DNA of 64,000 nt from Pseudomonas putida (GTDB taxonomy: Bacteria > Pseudomonadota > Gammaproteobacteria > Pseudomonadales > Pseudomonadaceae). This document shows positions 36,965 to 46,347 of the stretch, in pieces; positions within the stretch are counted from its first letter, which is position 1, and every line of letters begins with the position of its first letter. A program made the position numbers and the translations under genes. The stretch spans positions 2,781,501 to 2,845,500 of the forward strand of contig NZ_CP018846.1 in assembly GCF_002025705.1 (NCBI RefSeq), given 5' to 3'. The notes beneath the pieces are model-generated. The model did not search any database. It was not told the DNA's origin and worked only from the letters and a program-made list of their open reading frames with translations.

Positions 36965-37023
36965 CTGTCCATTGGCACCGGCCAGACTCGACCTCGACGA
37001 AGGAACATGGAAAGGAACATGCA

Positions 37024-38040
37024 ATGATCGAGACACGCTTGCTCAGGCAGTTCATTGCCGTCGCCGAGGAGCTGCATTTTCACAAGGCGGCCCTGCGCCT
37101 GCACATGGCGCAACCGCCCCTGAGCCAGGCGATCAGCCGGCTGGAAGAGAAGCTGGGGTTCAGCTTGTTCCTGCGCAACAAACGGGCGGTCAAGCTCACC
37201 GCCGCCGGCGCCGCGTTTCTGGAAACGGCCTACCGCACGCTCAAGGAACTGGAGCAAGGTATCGAGTACGCGCGCAACGTGTCGCAAGGTATCAGCGGCA
37301 AACTGACCATCACCGCCATTTCCATCGCCTATTACGAGTCGCTGCTCAGCACCCTGAAGAAGTTTCGCGAGGTCTACCCGAACGTGCGCCTGACCATTCG
37401 CGAAATGCCCTCGGCTTCCCAGGCCAAGGCATTGATGGCGGGTGAAGCGGATGTCGGTTTCATGCGCAAGCTGCCCGTATCGTCAGACACCCTCGAATCC
37501 CGCCTGATACTCAGCGAGCAGATCGTCATGGCCTTGCCGGCCAATCACCCCTGTGCGCGGCAGCCCGCGGTCGACCTGCGCGATTTTGCCGAAGCGGATT
37601 TCGTCTTCACCCCACAGGCGCTGGGCAGCGGCTATCACGGCCAACTGATCGCCTTGTGCGAGTCGGCCGGCTTCCACCCCCGGATCGTCCAGGAGGCCGC
37701 GCAGATCCACACCCTGGTGGGGCTGGTGGCATGCGGCTTCGGCGTCGCCCTGGTTCCGGAATCGATTGCCTACTCGACGCTGCGCGACCGCGTGCAGTTC
37801 CGCCCGATCCGGCCGATCAAGGGCCAGCCCACGCCGACCATGGGCCTGTACATGAACTGGAATACCGAGAATACCTCGCCGGCCTTGGGCAGCTTCATTG
37901 CCATGCTCGAGCAGGGTTCGCCGCAGCGCTTTGCCGACACCCTGCAAAGCCCGGTAATGCTTGAAGATTGCAGCGTATCAGCGCTGCTGCCTGGCGCATT
38001 GCCAGACACGGGCGATATCGCTGGCACGGTCCTGCAATAG
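37024..38040 (+). CDS. LysR family transcriptional regulator
   Basis: A 338-residue LTTR, slightly longer than usual. The winged HTH is at ~1-60 (LLRQFIAVAEELHFHKAALRLHMAQPPLSQAI), then a linker and a two-lobe effector domain (~90-295) that includes IREMPSASQAKALMAGEADVGF. The sequence resembles the BenM/CatM-like branch, suggesting an organic-acid inducer. It is divergent from the SDR-SMP30 gene across a perfect palindrome. Its 3' end overlaps the convergent glycerate kinase gene by 63 bases. Confidence 0.9.
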   Translation: MIETRLLRQFIAVAEELHFHKAALRLHMAQPPLSQAISRLEEKLGFSLFLRNKRAVKLTAAGAAFLETAYRTLKELEQGIEYARNVSQGISGKLTITAISIAYYESLLSTLKKFREVYPNVRLTIREMPSASQAKALMAGEADVGFMRKLPVSSDTLESRLILSEQIVMALPANHPCARQPAVDLRDFAEADFVFTPQALGSGYHGQLIALCESAGFHPRIVQEAAQIHTLVGLVACGFGVALVPESIAYSTLRDRVQFRPIRPIKGQPTPTMGLYMNWNTENTSPALGSFIAMLEQGSPQRFADTLQSPVMLEDCSVSALLPGALPDTGDIAGTVLQ

Positions 38041-39120
38041 CTGCGCAGCATTCGCGCACGCCTGCTCGAGGGTCATCGGCCCGTTGGCCAGGGCGAAGGC
38101 CGCGTCGATGCCATGGGCATAAAGCTGTTGGTAGCCTTCGCCCAAGGTCCCCGCCAGCACCACCACCGGCACCCCGTGGCGCTTGGCCACCCGCGCGACC
38201 CCCATGGGGGTTTTGCCGCGCAAGGTCTGGGCGTCGAAGCGCCCTTCACCGGTAATCACCAGGTCAGCGCCTTGCACCAACGCGTCCAGGCCGGCCAGCT
38301 CGGCGACCACTTCCACGCCTGGGCGAAAGCGCGCACCCATGAAGGCCTTGGCGGCAAAGCCCATGCCCCCTGCCGCACCGCAACCCGGGAAGTCGCGTAC
38401 GTCTTCACCCAGCAACTGCGCACAGTGGTCGGCAAAATGGCCGAGGGCCTGGTCCAGTGCCTGCACCTGCTCGGGGGTGGCGCCCTTCTGGGGGCCGAAG
38501 ATCGCCGAGGCGCCATTGGCGCCACACAGCGGGTTGTCGACATCGGCCGCCACCTCGACCTGCACCTCGGCCAGGCGTGGGTCCAGGCCACTGGCGTCGA
38601 TACGGGCCAGCCGCGCCAAGGCCAGGCCGCCCTCTTCCAGCGCTTGCCCATCAGTATCCAGCAAGCGCAGGCCCAGGGCGCGCAGCATGCCGCTGCCGCC
38701 GTCGTTGGTGGCACTGCCGCCAATGGCCAAAACGATACGTTGCGCCCCGGCTGCCAGCGCGGCGGCAATCAGCTCGCCCGTGCCCCAGGTGCTGCTGCGG
38801 CAGGCATCGCGCTGGCCGCTGGGGACCAGCTGGATACCGCTGGCCTGGGCCATCTCGATCACCGCAGTGCGGCTTTCAGCAAGCCAGCCCCAGCCGGCCT
38901 CCACGCTTTGCCCCAACGGCCCACGCACGGTCTGGCGGCGCAGCTCGCCATGGCTGGCAGCGACGATCGCCTCCATGGTGCCCTCACCGCCATCGGCCAT
39001 CGGGCATTCGACCAGTTCGGCAACGGGCAACGCGTCGGCCAGGCCAAGGGCGATGGCACGGGCAACACCGGCAGCGTCGAGGCTGTCCTTGAACGAATCG
39101 GGGGCGATGACGATTTTCAT
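37978..39120 (-). CDS. Glycerate kinase (GarK/GlxK family)
   Basis: A 380-residue kinase that phosphorylates glycerate to 2- or 3-phosphoglycerate. It begins MKIVIAPDSFKDSLDAAGVARAI, continues with CPMADGGEGTMEAI, then VLAIGGSATNDGGSGML and DLVITGEGRFDAQTLRGKTP. All are conserved blocks of the family. AGGAGAATCCCC precedes the ATG. The CdaR-type regulator immediately upstream and a sugar-acid MFS carrier complete a glycerate/glucarate unit. Confidence 0.93.
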   Translation of the reverse strand: MKIVIAPDSFKDSLDAAGVARAIALGLADALPVAELVECPMADGGEGTMEAIVAASHGELRRQTVRGPLGQSVEAGWGWLAESRTAVIEMAQASGIQLVPSGQRDACRSSTWGTGELIAAALAAGAQRIVLAIGGSATNDGGSGMLRALGLRLLDTDGQALEEGGLALARLARIDASGLDPRLAEVQVEVAADVDNPLCGANGASAIFGPQKGATPEQVQALDQALGHFADHCAQLLGEDVRDFPGCGAAGGMGFAAKAFMGARFRPGVEVVAELAGLDALVQGADLVITGEGRFDAQTLRGKTPMGVARVAKRHGVPVVVLAGTLGEGYQQLYAHGIDAAFALANGPMTLEQACANAAQLLQDRASDIARVWQCARQQR

Positions 39121-39232
39121 GGGGATTCTCCTGTCCTGATGACTGGCATGCTGACAGTTGTCTGGCGCGGCGGCCTCGGTCGGATGCACAAAAGGCCGGC
39201 GGCGTTGTTTGGGCAAATGCCTTTGCTGGCGG

Positions 39233-40330
39233 TCAATCGACCGGCAGCAGTTGCAGCCCCAGGTACAAGCTCAGCATGCCTTCCAGGCGCAACGGGTCTA
39301 CTTCGCCCAGTTCAGCGATGCGCTCCAGGCGGTAGCGCAGGCTGTTGCGGTGGATGCCCAGGGCATCTGCACAGGCCTGACTCTGGCCATCGTGCGCGCA
39401 CCAGGCGCGCAGCGTGGCCAGCAGCTGGCCGCTGGCATCCCGGGCGCGGATGCGCTGCAGCGGCTCCAGCAACTCGTCCAGGGCATCTTCGTTGCGATGG
39501 CGCCAGAGCAAGGCAGGCAAGCGGTAGCGGCTGAGGCTCAGCAGTTGCACTTTAGGCAGCACCTCACGGCCATAAGCCAGCAAGTCACGCACCCGTCGAT
39601 AACCCCGGCGCAATTGCTCCAGGCTCTGCGCCGCACTGCCCAACGCCAGGCGCTCAACTTCCCAGCCATGGCGCTGCAGGCGTTCGATCAGGCGCGCCTC
39701 ATCCAGCACCAGCCCCGCCGGCCGGCACCACAGCAGCGACTCGCGCGAAGGGCTAACGCACCAGCTTTCCGGATAGCGGCTCATCAGCCAGGCCGACAGC
39801 GTTTCGGCAGGCGGCCCGGAGTGCAGTTCGAACAGGCACGGCACCCGTGGCAACTGGGGTTTCAGGCCCAACTGCAGGGCCTCGTCCAGCAGCCGCGGCG
39901 AATCACCACTGCCACCCAGCAGCAACGCCAGCAAGTCGTCGCAGCGCTGGCGCCGCCACTGCTGCTCGACCTGCAGGTGGCGTTGCGCCAGGAGCATCTC
40001 GGCGGTCATCCGCACCAGCTCGCCATAGGTGCGCAGTTGCTGGGGGTCGCCGGTCAGGCCGAGCACGCCGATCAGGCGCCCGTCGAGCATCAAAGGCAGG
40101 TTCACCCCAGGCTGCACGCCCTTGAGGCATTTGGCCGCATCGACGTCCAGTTCGACCACCCGGCCATTGGCCAGGACCAGTTGCGCGCCTTCGTGCCGGG
40201 TGTTGATGCGCTCCGGCTCGCCACTGCCGAGGATCAGCCCCTGGCTGTCCATGACGTTGACGTTGCATGGCAGAATGGCCATCGCCCGATCGACGATATC
40301 CTGCGCCAGGTCATGGTCCAGTTCGAACAT
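39233..40330 (-). CDS. CdaR-type sugar diacid regulator
   Basis: A 365-residue activator. The N-terminal diacid-binding domain covers ~1-135 (LAQDIVDRAMAILPCNVNVMD, then a GVNLPLMLDGRLIGVLGLTG block). The C-terminal PucR-type HTH covers ~300-360 (ACADALGIHRNSLRYRLERI). CdaR proteins respond to glycerate, glucarate or galactarate. It lies 112 bases upstream of glycerate kinase on the same strand and is divergent from the MFS transporter, so it likely controls both. Confidence 0.9.
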   Translation of the reverse strand: MFELDHDLAQDIVDRAMAILPCNVNVMDSQGLILGSGEPERINTRHEGAQLVLANGRVVELDVDAAKCLKGVQPGVNLPLMLDGRLIGVLGLTGDPQQLRTYGELVRMTAEMLLAQRHLQVEQQWRRQRCDDLLALLLGGSGDSPRLLDEALQLGLKPQLPRVPCLFELHSGPPAETLSAWLMSRYPESWCVSPSRESLLWCRPAGLVLDEARLIERLQRHGWEVERLALGSAAQSLEQLRRGYRRVRDLLAYGREVLPKVQLLSLSRYRLPALLWRHRNEDALDELLEPLQRIRARDASGQLLATLRAWCAHDGQSQACADALGIHRNSLRYRLERIAELGEVDPLRLEGMLSLYLGLQLLPVD

Positions 40331-40493
40331 TCAGCGATCCTTAATCGTGTCAGCTTTTGTACGGCGGCACAGCGCCATGCACGATACGCTGTGCAAAAGC
40401 ACAAAGACAGGCGCGTCGCACTCCCCGAGACTCGTCAGGGCGAGCGCCGGCACAGGCGACGCGGCGACAATCATAACAACAGAGATCCCGATC

Positions 40494-41822
40494 ATGGCAC
40501 ACAGCCCCGCCCCTGACCAAGGCACCGATAGCACCCGCAACGCGCTGTACCGGCGCATCACCCTGCGGCTGATCCCGTTCATTTTCATCTGCTACCTGTT
40601 CAACTACCTGGACCGCGTCAACGTCGGCTTCGCCAAGCTGCAGATGCTCGATGCATTGAAGTTCAGCGAAACCGTGTATGGCCTTGGCGCCGGCATCTTC
40701 TTCATCGGCTACGTGCTCTGCGGCCTGCCGAGCAACCTGGCGCTCAACCGCTTCGGCCCGCGTCGCTGGATTGCGGCAATGATGATCGCCTGGGGCAGCC
40801 TGTCCACCTGCCTGCTGTTCGTCACTACCCCCGGCGAGTTCTACGCCCTGCGCCTGCTGACCGGCGCCGCCGAAGCAGGCTTCTTCCCCGGCGTGGTGCT
40901 GTACCTCTCGCGCTGGTTCCCGGCTGACCGCCGTGGCCGCATCATGGCGCTGTTCATGTCGGCAATCCCGGTGTCGGGCCTGCTCGGTGGGCCGTTCTCC
41001 GGCTGGATCCTCGAACACTTCTCCACCGGCCAGCATGGCCTGGCCGGCTGGCAGTGGATGTTCCTGATCCAGGGCCTGCCAACCGTGGCCCTCGGTGTGC
41101 TGGCCATCAAGCTGCTCAGCGACGGTTACCAGAAAGCCGCCTGGCTGAGCCCGGCCGAACGCCAGCTGATCGCCGCCGACCTCGAAGCCGACGCCGCCAG
41201 CAAGCCGAACACCACCGGCGACAGCGTAATGGCTGTGCTGACCAACCCGCTGATCTGGACCTTCGGTTTCGTCTACTTCTGCATCCAGAGCGGCGTGTAC
41301 GCGATCAACTTCTGGCTGCCGTCGATCATCAAGAGCATGGGCTTCGACAACCCGCTGCTGATCGGCTGGCTGAGCGCCATTCCGTACCTGCTGGCCGGTG
41401 TGTTCATGATCCTTTGCGGCCGCTCGGCGGACCTGCGCAACGAGCGCCGCTGGCATCTTGTGGTACCGATGCTGATGGGCGCCGTCGGCCTGCTGATCGC
41501 GGTCAACTTCGCCGGCAACCCGACCATCGCCATCCTCGGCCTGTCGATCGCCACCATGGGCGCCCTCACCGGCTTGCCGATGTTCTGGCCGATGCCGACC
41601 GCGCTGCTCAGCGCCAGTGCCGCAGTGGCTGGCCTGGCGATCATCAACTCGGTGGGCCAGATGGCCGGTTTCCTCAGCCCGTACCTGGTCGGCTTTATCA
41701 AGGACCAGACCGGTTCGACCGATGCGGCGCTGTATTCGCTGGCCGCGTTGATCGTGCTGGGTAGCCTGGTGGCCTTGCGGGTTACCCGGGCCGGTGCATT
41801 GAGTGCTGCCCGCAACCATTGA
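40494..41822 (+). CDS. MFS transporter, anion:cation symporter type (GudP/GarP-like)
   Basis: A 442-residue, 12-helix carrier. The ACS signature RITLRLIPFIFICYLFNYLDRVNVGFAKL at the N-terminus and RLLTGAAEAGFFPGVVLYLSRWFP near helix 4 place it with glucarate/galactarate/galactonate or tartrate carriers. The longer open frame upstream runs through the cdaR promoter, so ATG 40494 is used. With CdaR and glycerate kinase it should import an aldaric acid or glycerate. Confidence 0.88.
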   Translation: MAHSPAPDQGTDSTRNALYRRITLRLIPFIFICYLFNYLDRVNVGFAKLQMLDALKFSETVYGLGAGIFFIGYVLCGLPSNLALNRFGPRRWIAAMMIAWGSLSTCLLFVTTPGEFYALRLLTGAAEAGFFPGVVLYLSRWFPADRRGRIMALFMSAIPVSGLLGGPFSGWILEHFSTGQHGLAGWQWMFLIQGLPTVALGVLAIKLLSDGYQKAAWLSPAERQLIAADLEADAASKPNTTGDSVMAVLTNPLIWTFGFVYFCIQSGVYAINFWLPSIIKSMGFDNPLLIGWLSAIPYLLAGVFMILCGRSADLRNERRWHLVVPMLMGAVGLLIAVNFAGNPTIAILGLSIATMGALTGLPMFWPMPTALLSASAAVAGLAIINSVGQMAGFLSPYLVGFIKDQTGSTDAALYSLAALIVLGSLVALRVTRAGALSAARNH

Positions 41823-41970
41823 AGCATTCGCGGCGGTTCGGGGTACCGAACCGCCGCGATAGCAGCAAAAACACGCAAAACGCCGTACCCCCACCGATCG
41901 TCAGATCAACGAACACCCCTCCCACCTCAGGCGTCAAATGGTTCCAAAGGCCCCCCTTTGGAGAAGCCCC

Positions 41971-43491
41971 ATGACCCAGCACGCCGTGGCCCGCCTCGAT
42001 CAGCTCGCCCCCAAACGCCCCTTGCGCGTCCAGGCCGGCAACGAAGAAATGATCCTCATCCGCCAGGGCGATCAGGTGCACGCCTACCAGGGCAACTGCC
42101 CGCATGAAGGCGCCCCACTGGAAGAAGGCGTGATCTGCGGCGGCCTGCTGGTTTGCCCCTGGCACAAGGCCGCGTTTGCCGTCGATGAGGGTGCGGTGTG
42201 TGAACCACCAGCGCTGACTGACCTTCGCAGGTACAGGGCGTGGGTAAAAGATGGTGAGGTGTGGGTCGATGATCAGCCGATGCCGAAAAGCGAGCCACCT
42301 CGGCATAGCGATGCCCGTACCTTTGTGGTGATCGGTGCCGGTGCGGCCGGCTCGGCGGCAGTCGCCACGCTGCTCGACCACGGTTTTGGCGGGCACCTGA
42401 TCTGGCTCGATCAAGAGCGGCAACCGGCCTACGACCGCACCGCCTTGAGCAAATTCGTCATCGCCGGGGAGATGGCGCCCGACGAGGTGTCAGCCTTGCT
42501 CGAGCCCGACCAGCTACGCAGAGGCCATCTGGACCGGCGCTTCGGAAAGGTCCTTGCACTGGACGCGAAAAAGCGCCAGATCACCCTCGCCGATGGGCAC
42601 CACATCGAATACGACGCCGCCCTCCTGGCCACTGGCGGCAAGCCACTGCGCCCGGCACTGCCAGGCGTCGACCTGCCCGGCATCATGACCCTGCGCTCGC
42701 GCGAAGATGCCGCACGCCTGCTCGATGCTGCCGAACCCGGGCAGCCCGTGGTAATCGTCGGTGACGGTTTCATCGGCCTGGAAGCTGCCTCGGCGCTGCG
42801 CAAATATGGCGCAGAGGTGCATGTGGTCACCCGACACGAAGTGCCTTTGGCCAAACAGCTGGGTGAGCGCATCGGGCGTTCCATTCGCCAGCTGCATGAA
42901 CGCAAGGGCGTGGTGTTCCATGGCCCGACCGAGGTCGAGCGTTTCCTGGGTGAAGACAAGGTCGAGGCCGTGCAACTGGCCAATGGCGAAAAGCTGCTGA
43001 CGCCTCTGGTGCTGCTGGGTACCGGTGTAAAGCCGGCCACTGCCTTCGTGCAAGGCGTGCAACTGGCCAAAGACCAGTCGTTGCCGGTGGATGCCGAACT
43101 GCATGCGGCGGATGGCCTGTGGGCTGCGGGCGATATCGCCACCTTCCCCCACGCCGGGCACCCGGTGCGCATCGAGCACTGGCGCCTGGCCCAGCAACAC
43201 GGGGTGATCGCGGCGGCCAACATGTTGGGCGAGCAACGCCGCTACAACGATGTACCGTTCTTTTGGACCTACCAACACGGGCGCACCTACGAGGTGCTGG
43301 GGCATGCGCGTGACTGGGACCGCATCGAGTTTGTCGGCGAACCGGAGAAAGGCGATTTCATTGCCTTGCAGTGCATTGGCGATCAGGTCGAGGCGGTGAT
43401 TGCCAAGGGTTACTCGGATGCCATGGCGATGTTGTCACAACGAATGAAGAGGCCGTTGAGCCGGGCCGAAGCGCTCAACCTGATCAGTTGA
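41971..43491 (+). CDS. Rieske-domain FAD-dependent oxidoreductase
   Basis: A 506-residue two-part protein. A Rieske [2Fe-2S] domain (~1-105) has ligands in NCPHEGAPLEE and LVCPWHKAAF. A glutathione-reductase-like FAD/NAD(P)H reductase (~115-500) has FVVIGAGAAGSAA for FAD, VVIVGDGFIGLEAAS for NAD(P)H and AADGLWAAGDIATFP near the C-terminus. This AIFM3/BphA4-like fusion passes electrons from NAD(P)H to an unknown acceptor. GGAGAAGCCCC precedes the ATG. No partner oxygenase is adjacent. Confidence 0.88.
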   Translation: MTQHAVARLDQLAPKRPLRVQAGNEEMILIRQGDQVHAYQGNCPHEGAPLEEGVICGGLLVCPWHKAAFAVDEGAVCEPPALTDLRRYRAWVKDGEVWVDDQPMPKSEPPRHSDARTFVVIGAGAAGSAAVATLLDHGFGGHLIWLDQERQPAYDRTALSKFVIAGEMAPDEVSALLEPDQLRRGHLDRRFGKVLALDAKKRQITLADGHHIEYDAALLATGGKPLRPALPGVDLPGIMTLRSREDAARLLDAAEPGQPVVIVGDGFIGLEAASALRKYGAEVHVVTRHEVPLAKQLGERIGRSIRQLHERKGVVFHGPTEVERFLGEDKVEAVQLANGEKLLTPLVLLGTGVKPATAFVQGVQLAKDQSLPVDAELHAADGLWAAGDIATFPHAGHPVRIEHWRLAQQHGVIAAANMLGEQRRYNDVPFFWTYQHGRTYEVLGHARDWDRIEFVGEPEKGDFIALQCIGDQVEAVIAKGYSDAMAMLSQRMKRPLSRAEALNLIS

Positions 43492-43545
43492 ACGATTCGA
43501 CCTTTTTCCAGACGAGCATTTGTTGCACTGGCTAATCTGCTGCGT

Positions 43546-44955
43546 TCAGCAGGCAATGATCACGTTGCGGCGGCTCCCAACGTGATCACAGGTAGCTTGC
43601 ACATGTGGGCCTGGATCGGTGAAACCCGGCTTCGCTGGATCCCAATCTCCGTGGTTCCATTTTGAACTGTGAAGTACCATGCAACTCGAGGTTGGGTGCC
43701 TGACACGTGAGGGACCGTTCGCATTCTGAGGGCCAAATGAGTAAACCAGCACAGACGCCTGGCTTGGCGCTGGAATGTCGGCCTCAGAACTGGTCAAAGC
43801 AGCACCGTGATGAGGAACGACCAAAGCCTTTACCGGACTGGTCTTGAGATGACTGAAAAATCGGTAATCGCAGTCACCTGTCAAAACGATACTGTAAGAC
43901 TGACCTGCATCAGTGGTGGCCTCAATTGCCAGCACCAGGCCGCTGTCATTTCTCCGACTGCCACTCCCCCGAGTAACTTTCAATACTTTTCCATTATGTA
44001 AAACAAGGCGCTCTACAGTCGTGGAAGTGTCGGTCAGCAAGACTACCCTGCCATTGTTTTTCTTGATGGTTTCGGAAAAGGCAACGTGCTTCGGCCCCAC
44101 CACCTGATCCGGTGCGATCCACGTTTTACCCAGCAATCCCAAGTTGGGATGAAGGGTTGCTCCGACCCAGTGATCCTGGTCCCAATGCGATAAAACTATC
44201 GCTTTGGCTTCGCCGGGATCCAACACTATCTGGCTTGGGCGCGTGTGTTGGTTGCTGTAGACGCCACCACCGGTATCGAAATATAAAGTAGGCCGCAATG
44301 GTCCGCCATTCACCGGATCTCTTTTTAGCAGTCCATTAGCATTGCCTTGCCCTACATCGAATACAACCACTTCTTCGCAGGCAACCTCTCTCAGGAGATC
44401 CATTTCGGGCTGTTCCAACCAGGCTTGCCGCTCTCCGACCAGACGAAAAACCTCGTCCAGCCTTTGGTCATGTACCGTCGACACTTCCATCTTAAGGCTT
44501 TCGGAATCCGACGATAGTGTTCGATAGATCTTTGTATGGTGTGAAATTTTGGAATTAGACTGCGTCAAGAGAAACCATTGCCCCTCATCCGGGGAAGGAG
44601 GACAGTCATTGACTCGATAATGCTTGTAGCACCTCCATCGCCCCCAGCATTGTTCACGTTCGATGCAAGCATGGCGCCACCCAGCAAACATATCACGCAT
44701 GTAATTGGTCAGTGGCCTGAAAGAGCACGCGGTGTCCAGTCGCACACTGATTTCTGCATGAAACAGGGGCATGCGTTCAAAGTCGATAGTTACATCATTA
44801 CGATGCCGTTCAAACCAATCACGGTCCACCATGTCAAAACTCACCCGGGCGAGCTTTCCACGCCGACTTATCTCTATGTCATCGATGCGGGCATACGCAG
44901 CCTGCGGCAAAGGCGGCAACTCAGCATTTTCATGAGTGGTGAAGTGAGGATTCAT
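43546..44955 (-). CDS. Orphan metallo-beta-lactamase-fold hydrolase (ComEC-like)
   Basis: A 469-residue protein of unknown function. The N-terminal ~190 residues match nothing I know and contain several Cys/Trp (EQCWGRWRCYKHY). The C-terminal part is an MBL fold like the ComEC/Rec2 domain: VVVFDVGQGNANGLL, metal motif SHWDQDHWVG (HxDxDH), TGDCD and VPHHGA. There are no membrane helices, so it is a soluble nuclease- or hydrolase-like enzyme. It is clearly less GC-rich than its neighbours and sits alone, which suggests acquisition. The start is the third in-frame ATG (AGGGAC upstream); others lie at 44976 and 44985. Confidence 0.7.
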   Translation of the reverse strand: MNPHFTTHENAELPPLPQAAYARIDDIEISRRGKLARVSFDMVDRDWFERHRNDVTIDFERMPLFHAEISVRLDTACSFRPLTNYMRDMFAGWRHACIEREQCWGRWRCYKHYRVNDCPPSPDEGQWFLLTQSNSKISHHTKIYRTLSSDSESLKMEVSTVHDQRLDEVFRLVGERQAWLEQPEMDLLREVACEEVVVFDVGQGNANGLLKRDPVNGGPLRPTLYFDTGGGVYSNQHTRPSQIVLDPGEAKAIVLSHWDQDHWVGATLHPNLGLLGKTWIAPDQVVGPKHVAFSETIKKNNGRVVLLTDTSTTVERLVLHNGKVLKVTRGSGSRRNDSGLVLAIEATTDAGQSYSIVLTGDCDYRFFSHLKTSPVKALVVPHHGAALTSSEADIPAPSQASVLVYSFGPQNANGPSRVRHPTSSCMVLHSSKWNHGDWDPAKPGFTDPGPHVQATCDHVGSRRNVIIAC

Positions 44956-45119
44956 TGGCGGCTGTCCCTGTCGCATTTCATTCAAAGCGGCAAATGTTCA
45001 CACAGTCAATTCTCTATTGCCACCGTCACTTTTCCAGCTGAAACGCCATGGCCTGGCTTCCAAACGGGTGACGTAGTGTGTAAAAGCTGAAGGACCTCTC
45101 TGCTCAAAGGATCTCGATC

Positions 45120-46130
45120 ATGCAGTACCGTCCCCTTGGCCATTCCGGCCTGCAAGTCTCCGCCCTGACCTTGGGTAGCATGATGTTCGGCGAGCAGACC
45201 AGCACCGAGGATGCGCTGCGGATCATCGACAAGGCCTGGGACCAGGGCATCAACTTCATCGATACCGCCGACGTCTACAATGCCGGCCGCTCCGAAGAGA
45301 TCGTCGGCGAAGCGGTGGCGCGCCATCGCCAGGACTGGGTCGTTGCCTCCAAGGTCGGCATGGGGCCGACCGATGGCCTGCCCAACCGCAGCGGGTTGTC
45401 GCGCAAGCACATCTTCAATGGCATCGATGCCACGCTGACGCGCATGCACCTGGACTACCTGGACATTTACTACCTGCACCGCGAAGACCACAAGGTGCCG
45501 CTGGAAGAGACCGTGCGCGCCATCGGCGACCTGCTGCAGCAAGGCAAGATCCGCTACTGGGGGGTGTCCAACTATCGCGGCTGGCGCATTGCCGAGATCT
45601 GCAACATCGCCGAGCGCCTGGGGGTGGCCAAACCGGTGGTGAGCCAGCCGCTGTACAACATCGTCAACCGCCAGGCGGAACCTGAGCAGATGACCGCCGC
45701 CGCGTATCACGGCCTGGGCGTGGTGCCGTTCAGCCCACTGGCCCGTGGCGTGCTCAGCGGCAAGTATGCGCCGGGTGCCGAGCCCGAGGCCGGCAGCCGC
45801 GCGGCGCGCCAGGACAAACGCATCATGGAAGTGGAATGGCGCCAGGAGTCGCTGGCCATTGCCCGGCAGCTGCAGGATTACGTGCAGGCCAAGGGCGTGG
45901 GGCTGGTCGAGTTCGCCATTGCCTGGGTGCTGAATAGCCAGCTGGTGAGTTCGGCCATCGTCGGGCCGCGCACCGAGGCGCAGTGGGATACCTATGGCGG
46001 GGCGCTGGAGGTGAAGATCACGGCGCAAGACGAGGCGTTCATCGATTCGCTGGTGACACCGGGGCATGCGTCGACGCCAGGGTTCAATGATGTGGCGCAT
46101 TTTGTCAGCGGGCGGTTGGCTCGTCGCTGA
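45120..46130 (+). CDS. Aldo/keto reductase
   Basis: A 336-residue NADPH-dependent AKR of the YajO/Tas-like group. It begins [20 protein letters not shown] and shows the catalytic set in [15 protein letters not shown] (Asp, Tyr), VASKVGMG (Lys) and YYLHREDHK (His). It also has [18 protein letters not shown], typical of the subfamily. AAGGATCTCG precedes the ATG. It is followed by an inverted REP pair. Substrate unknown. Confidence 0.9.
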   Translation: MQYRPLGHSGLQVSALTLGSMMFGEQTSTEDALRIIDKAWDQGINFIDTADVYNAGRSEEIVGEAVARHRQDWVVASKVGMGPTDGLPNRSGLSRKHIFNGIDATLTRMHLDYLDIYYLHREDHKVPLEETVRAIGDLLQQGKIRYWGVSNYRGWRIAEICNIAERLGVAKPVVSQPLYNIVNRQAEPEQMTAAAYHGLGVVPFSPLARGVLSGKYAPGAEPEAGSRAARQDKRIMEVEWRQESLAIARQLQDYVQAKGVGLVEFAIAWVLNSQLVSSAIVGPRTEAQWDTYGGALEVKITAQDEAFIDSLVTPGHASTPGFNDVAHFVSGRLARR

Positions 46131-46137
46131 GCGTTCT

Positions 46138-46246
46138 CCTGCACTGGCCTCTTCGCGGGCAAGCCCGCTCCCACAGGGTCACCACCCTCTTCAAGGCAGC
46201 GATACCCCGGCGGGAGCGGGCTTGCCCGCGAAGAGGCCAGTGCAGG
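46138..46246. repeat. REP inverted pair
   Basis: CCTGCACTGGCCTCTTCGCG and its reverse complement about 100 bp apart, each followed by the gggcaagcccgctcccac core. It separates the aldo/keto reductase gene from the OYE gene. Confidence 0.85.
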
Positions 46247-46347
46247 CAAAAGCCATTAGGGAGCTCTGCGCCGGGGTCTCGGTCCCCCCTTTCCCCAATC
46301 ATCCCGGTATCGTTCGCGCCATTGGTTTTTCCACCTTTGGAGCAGCA

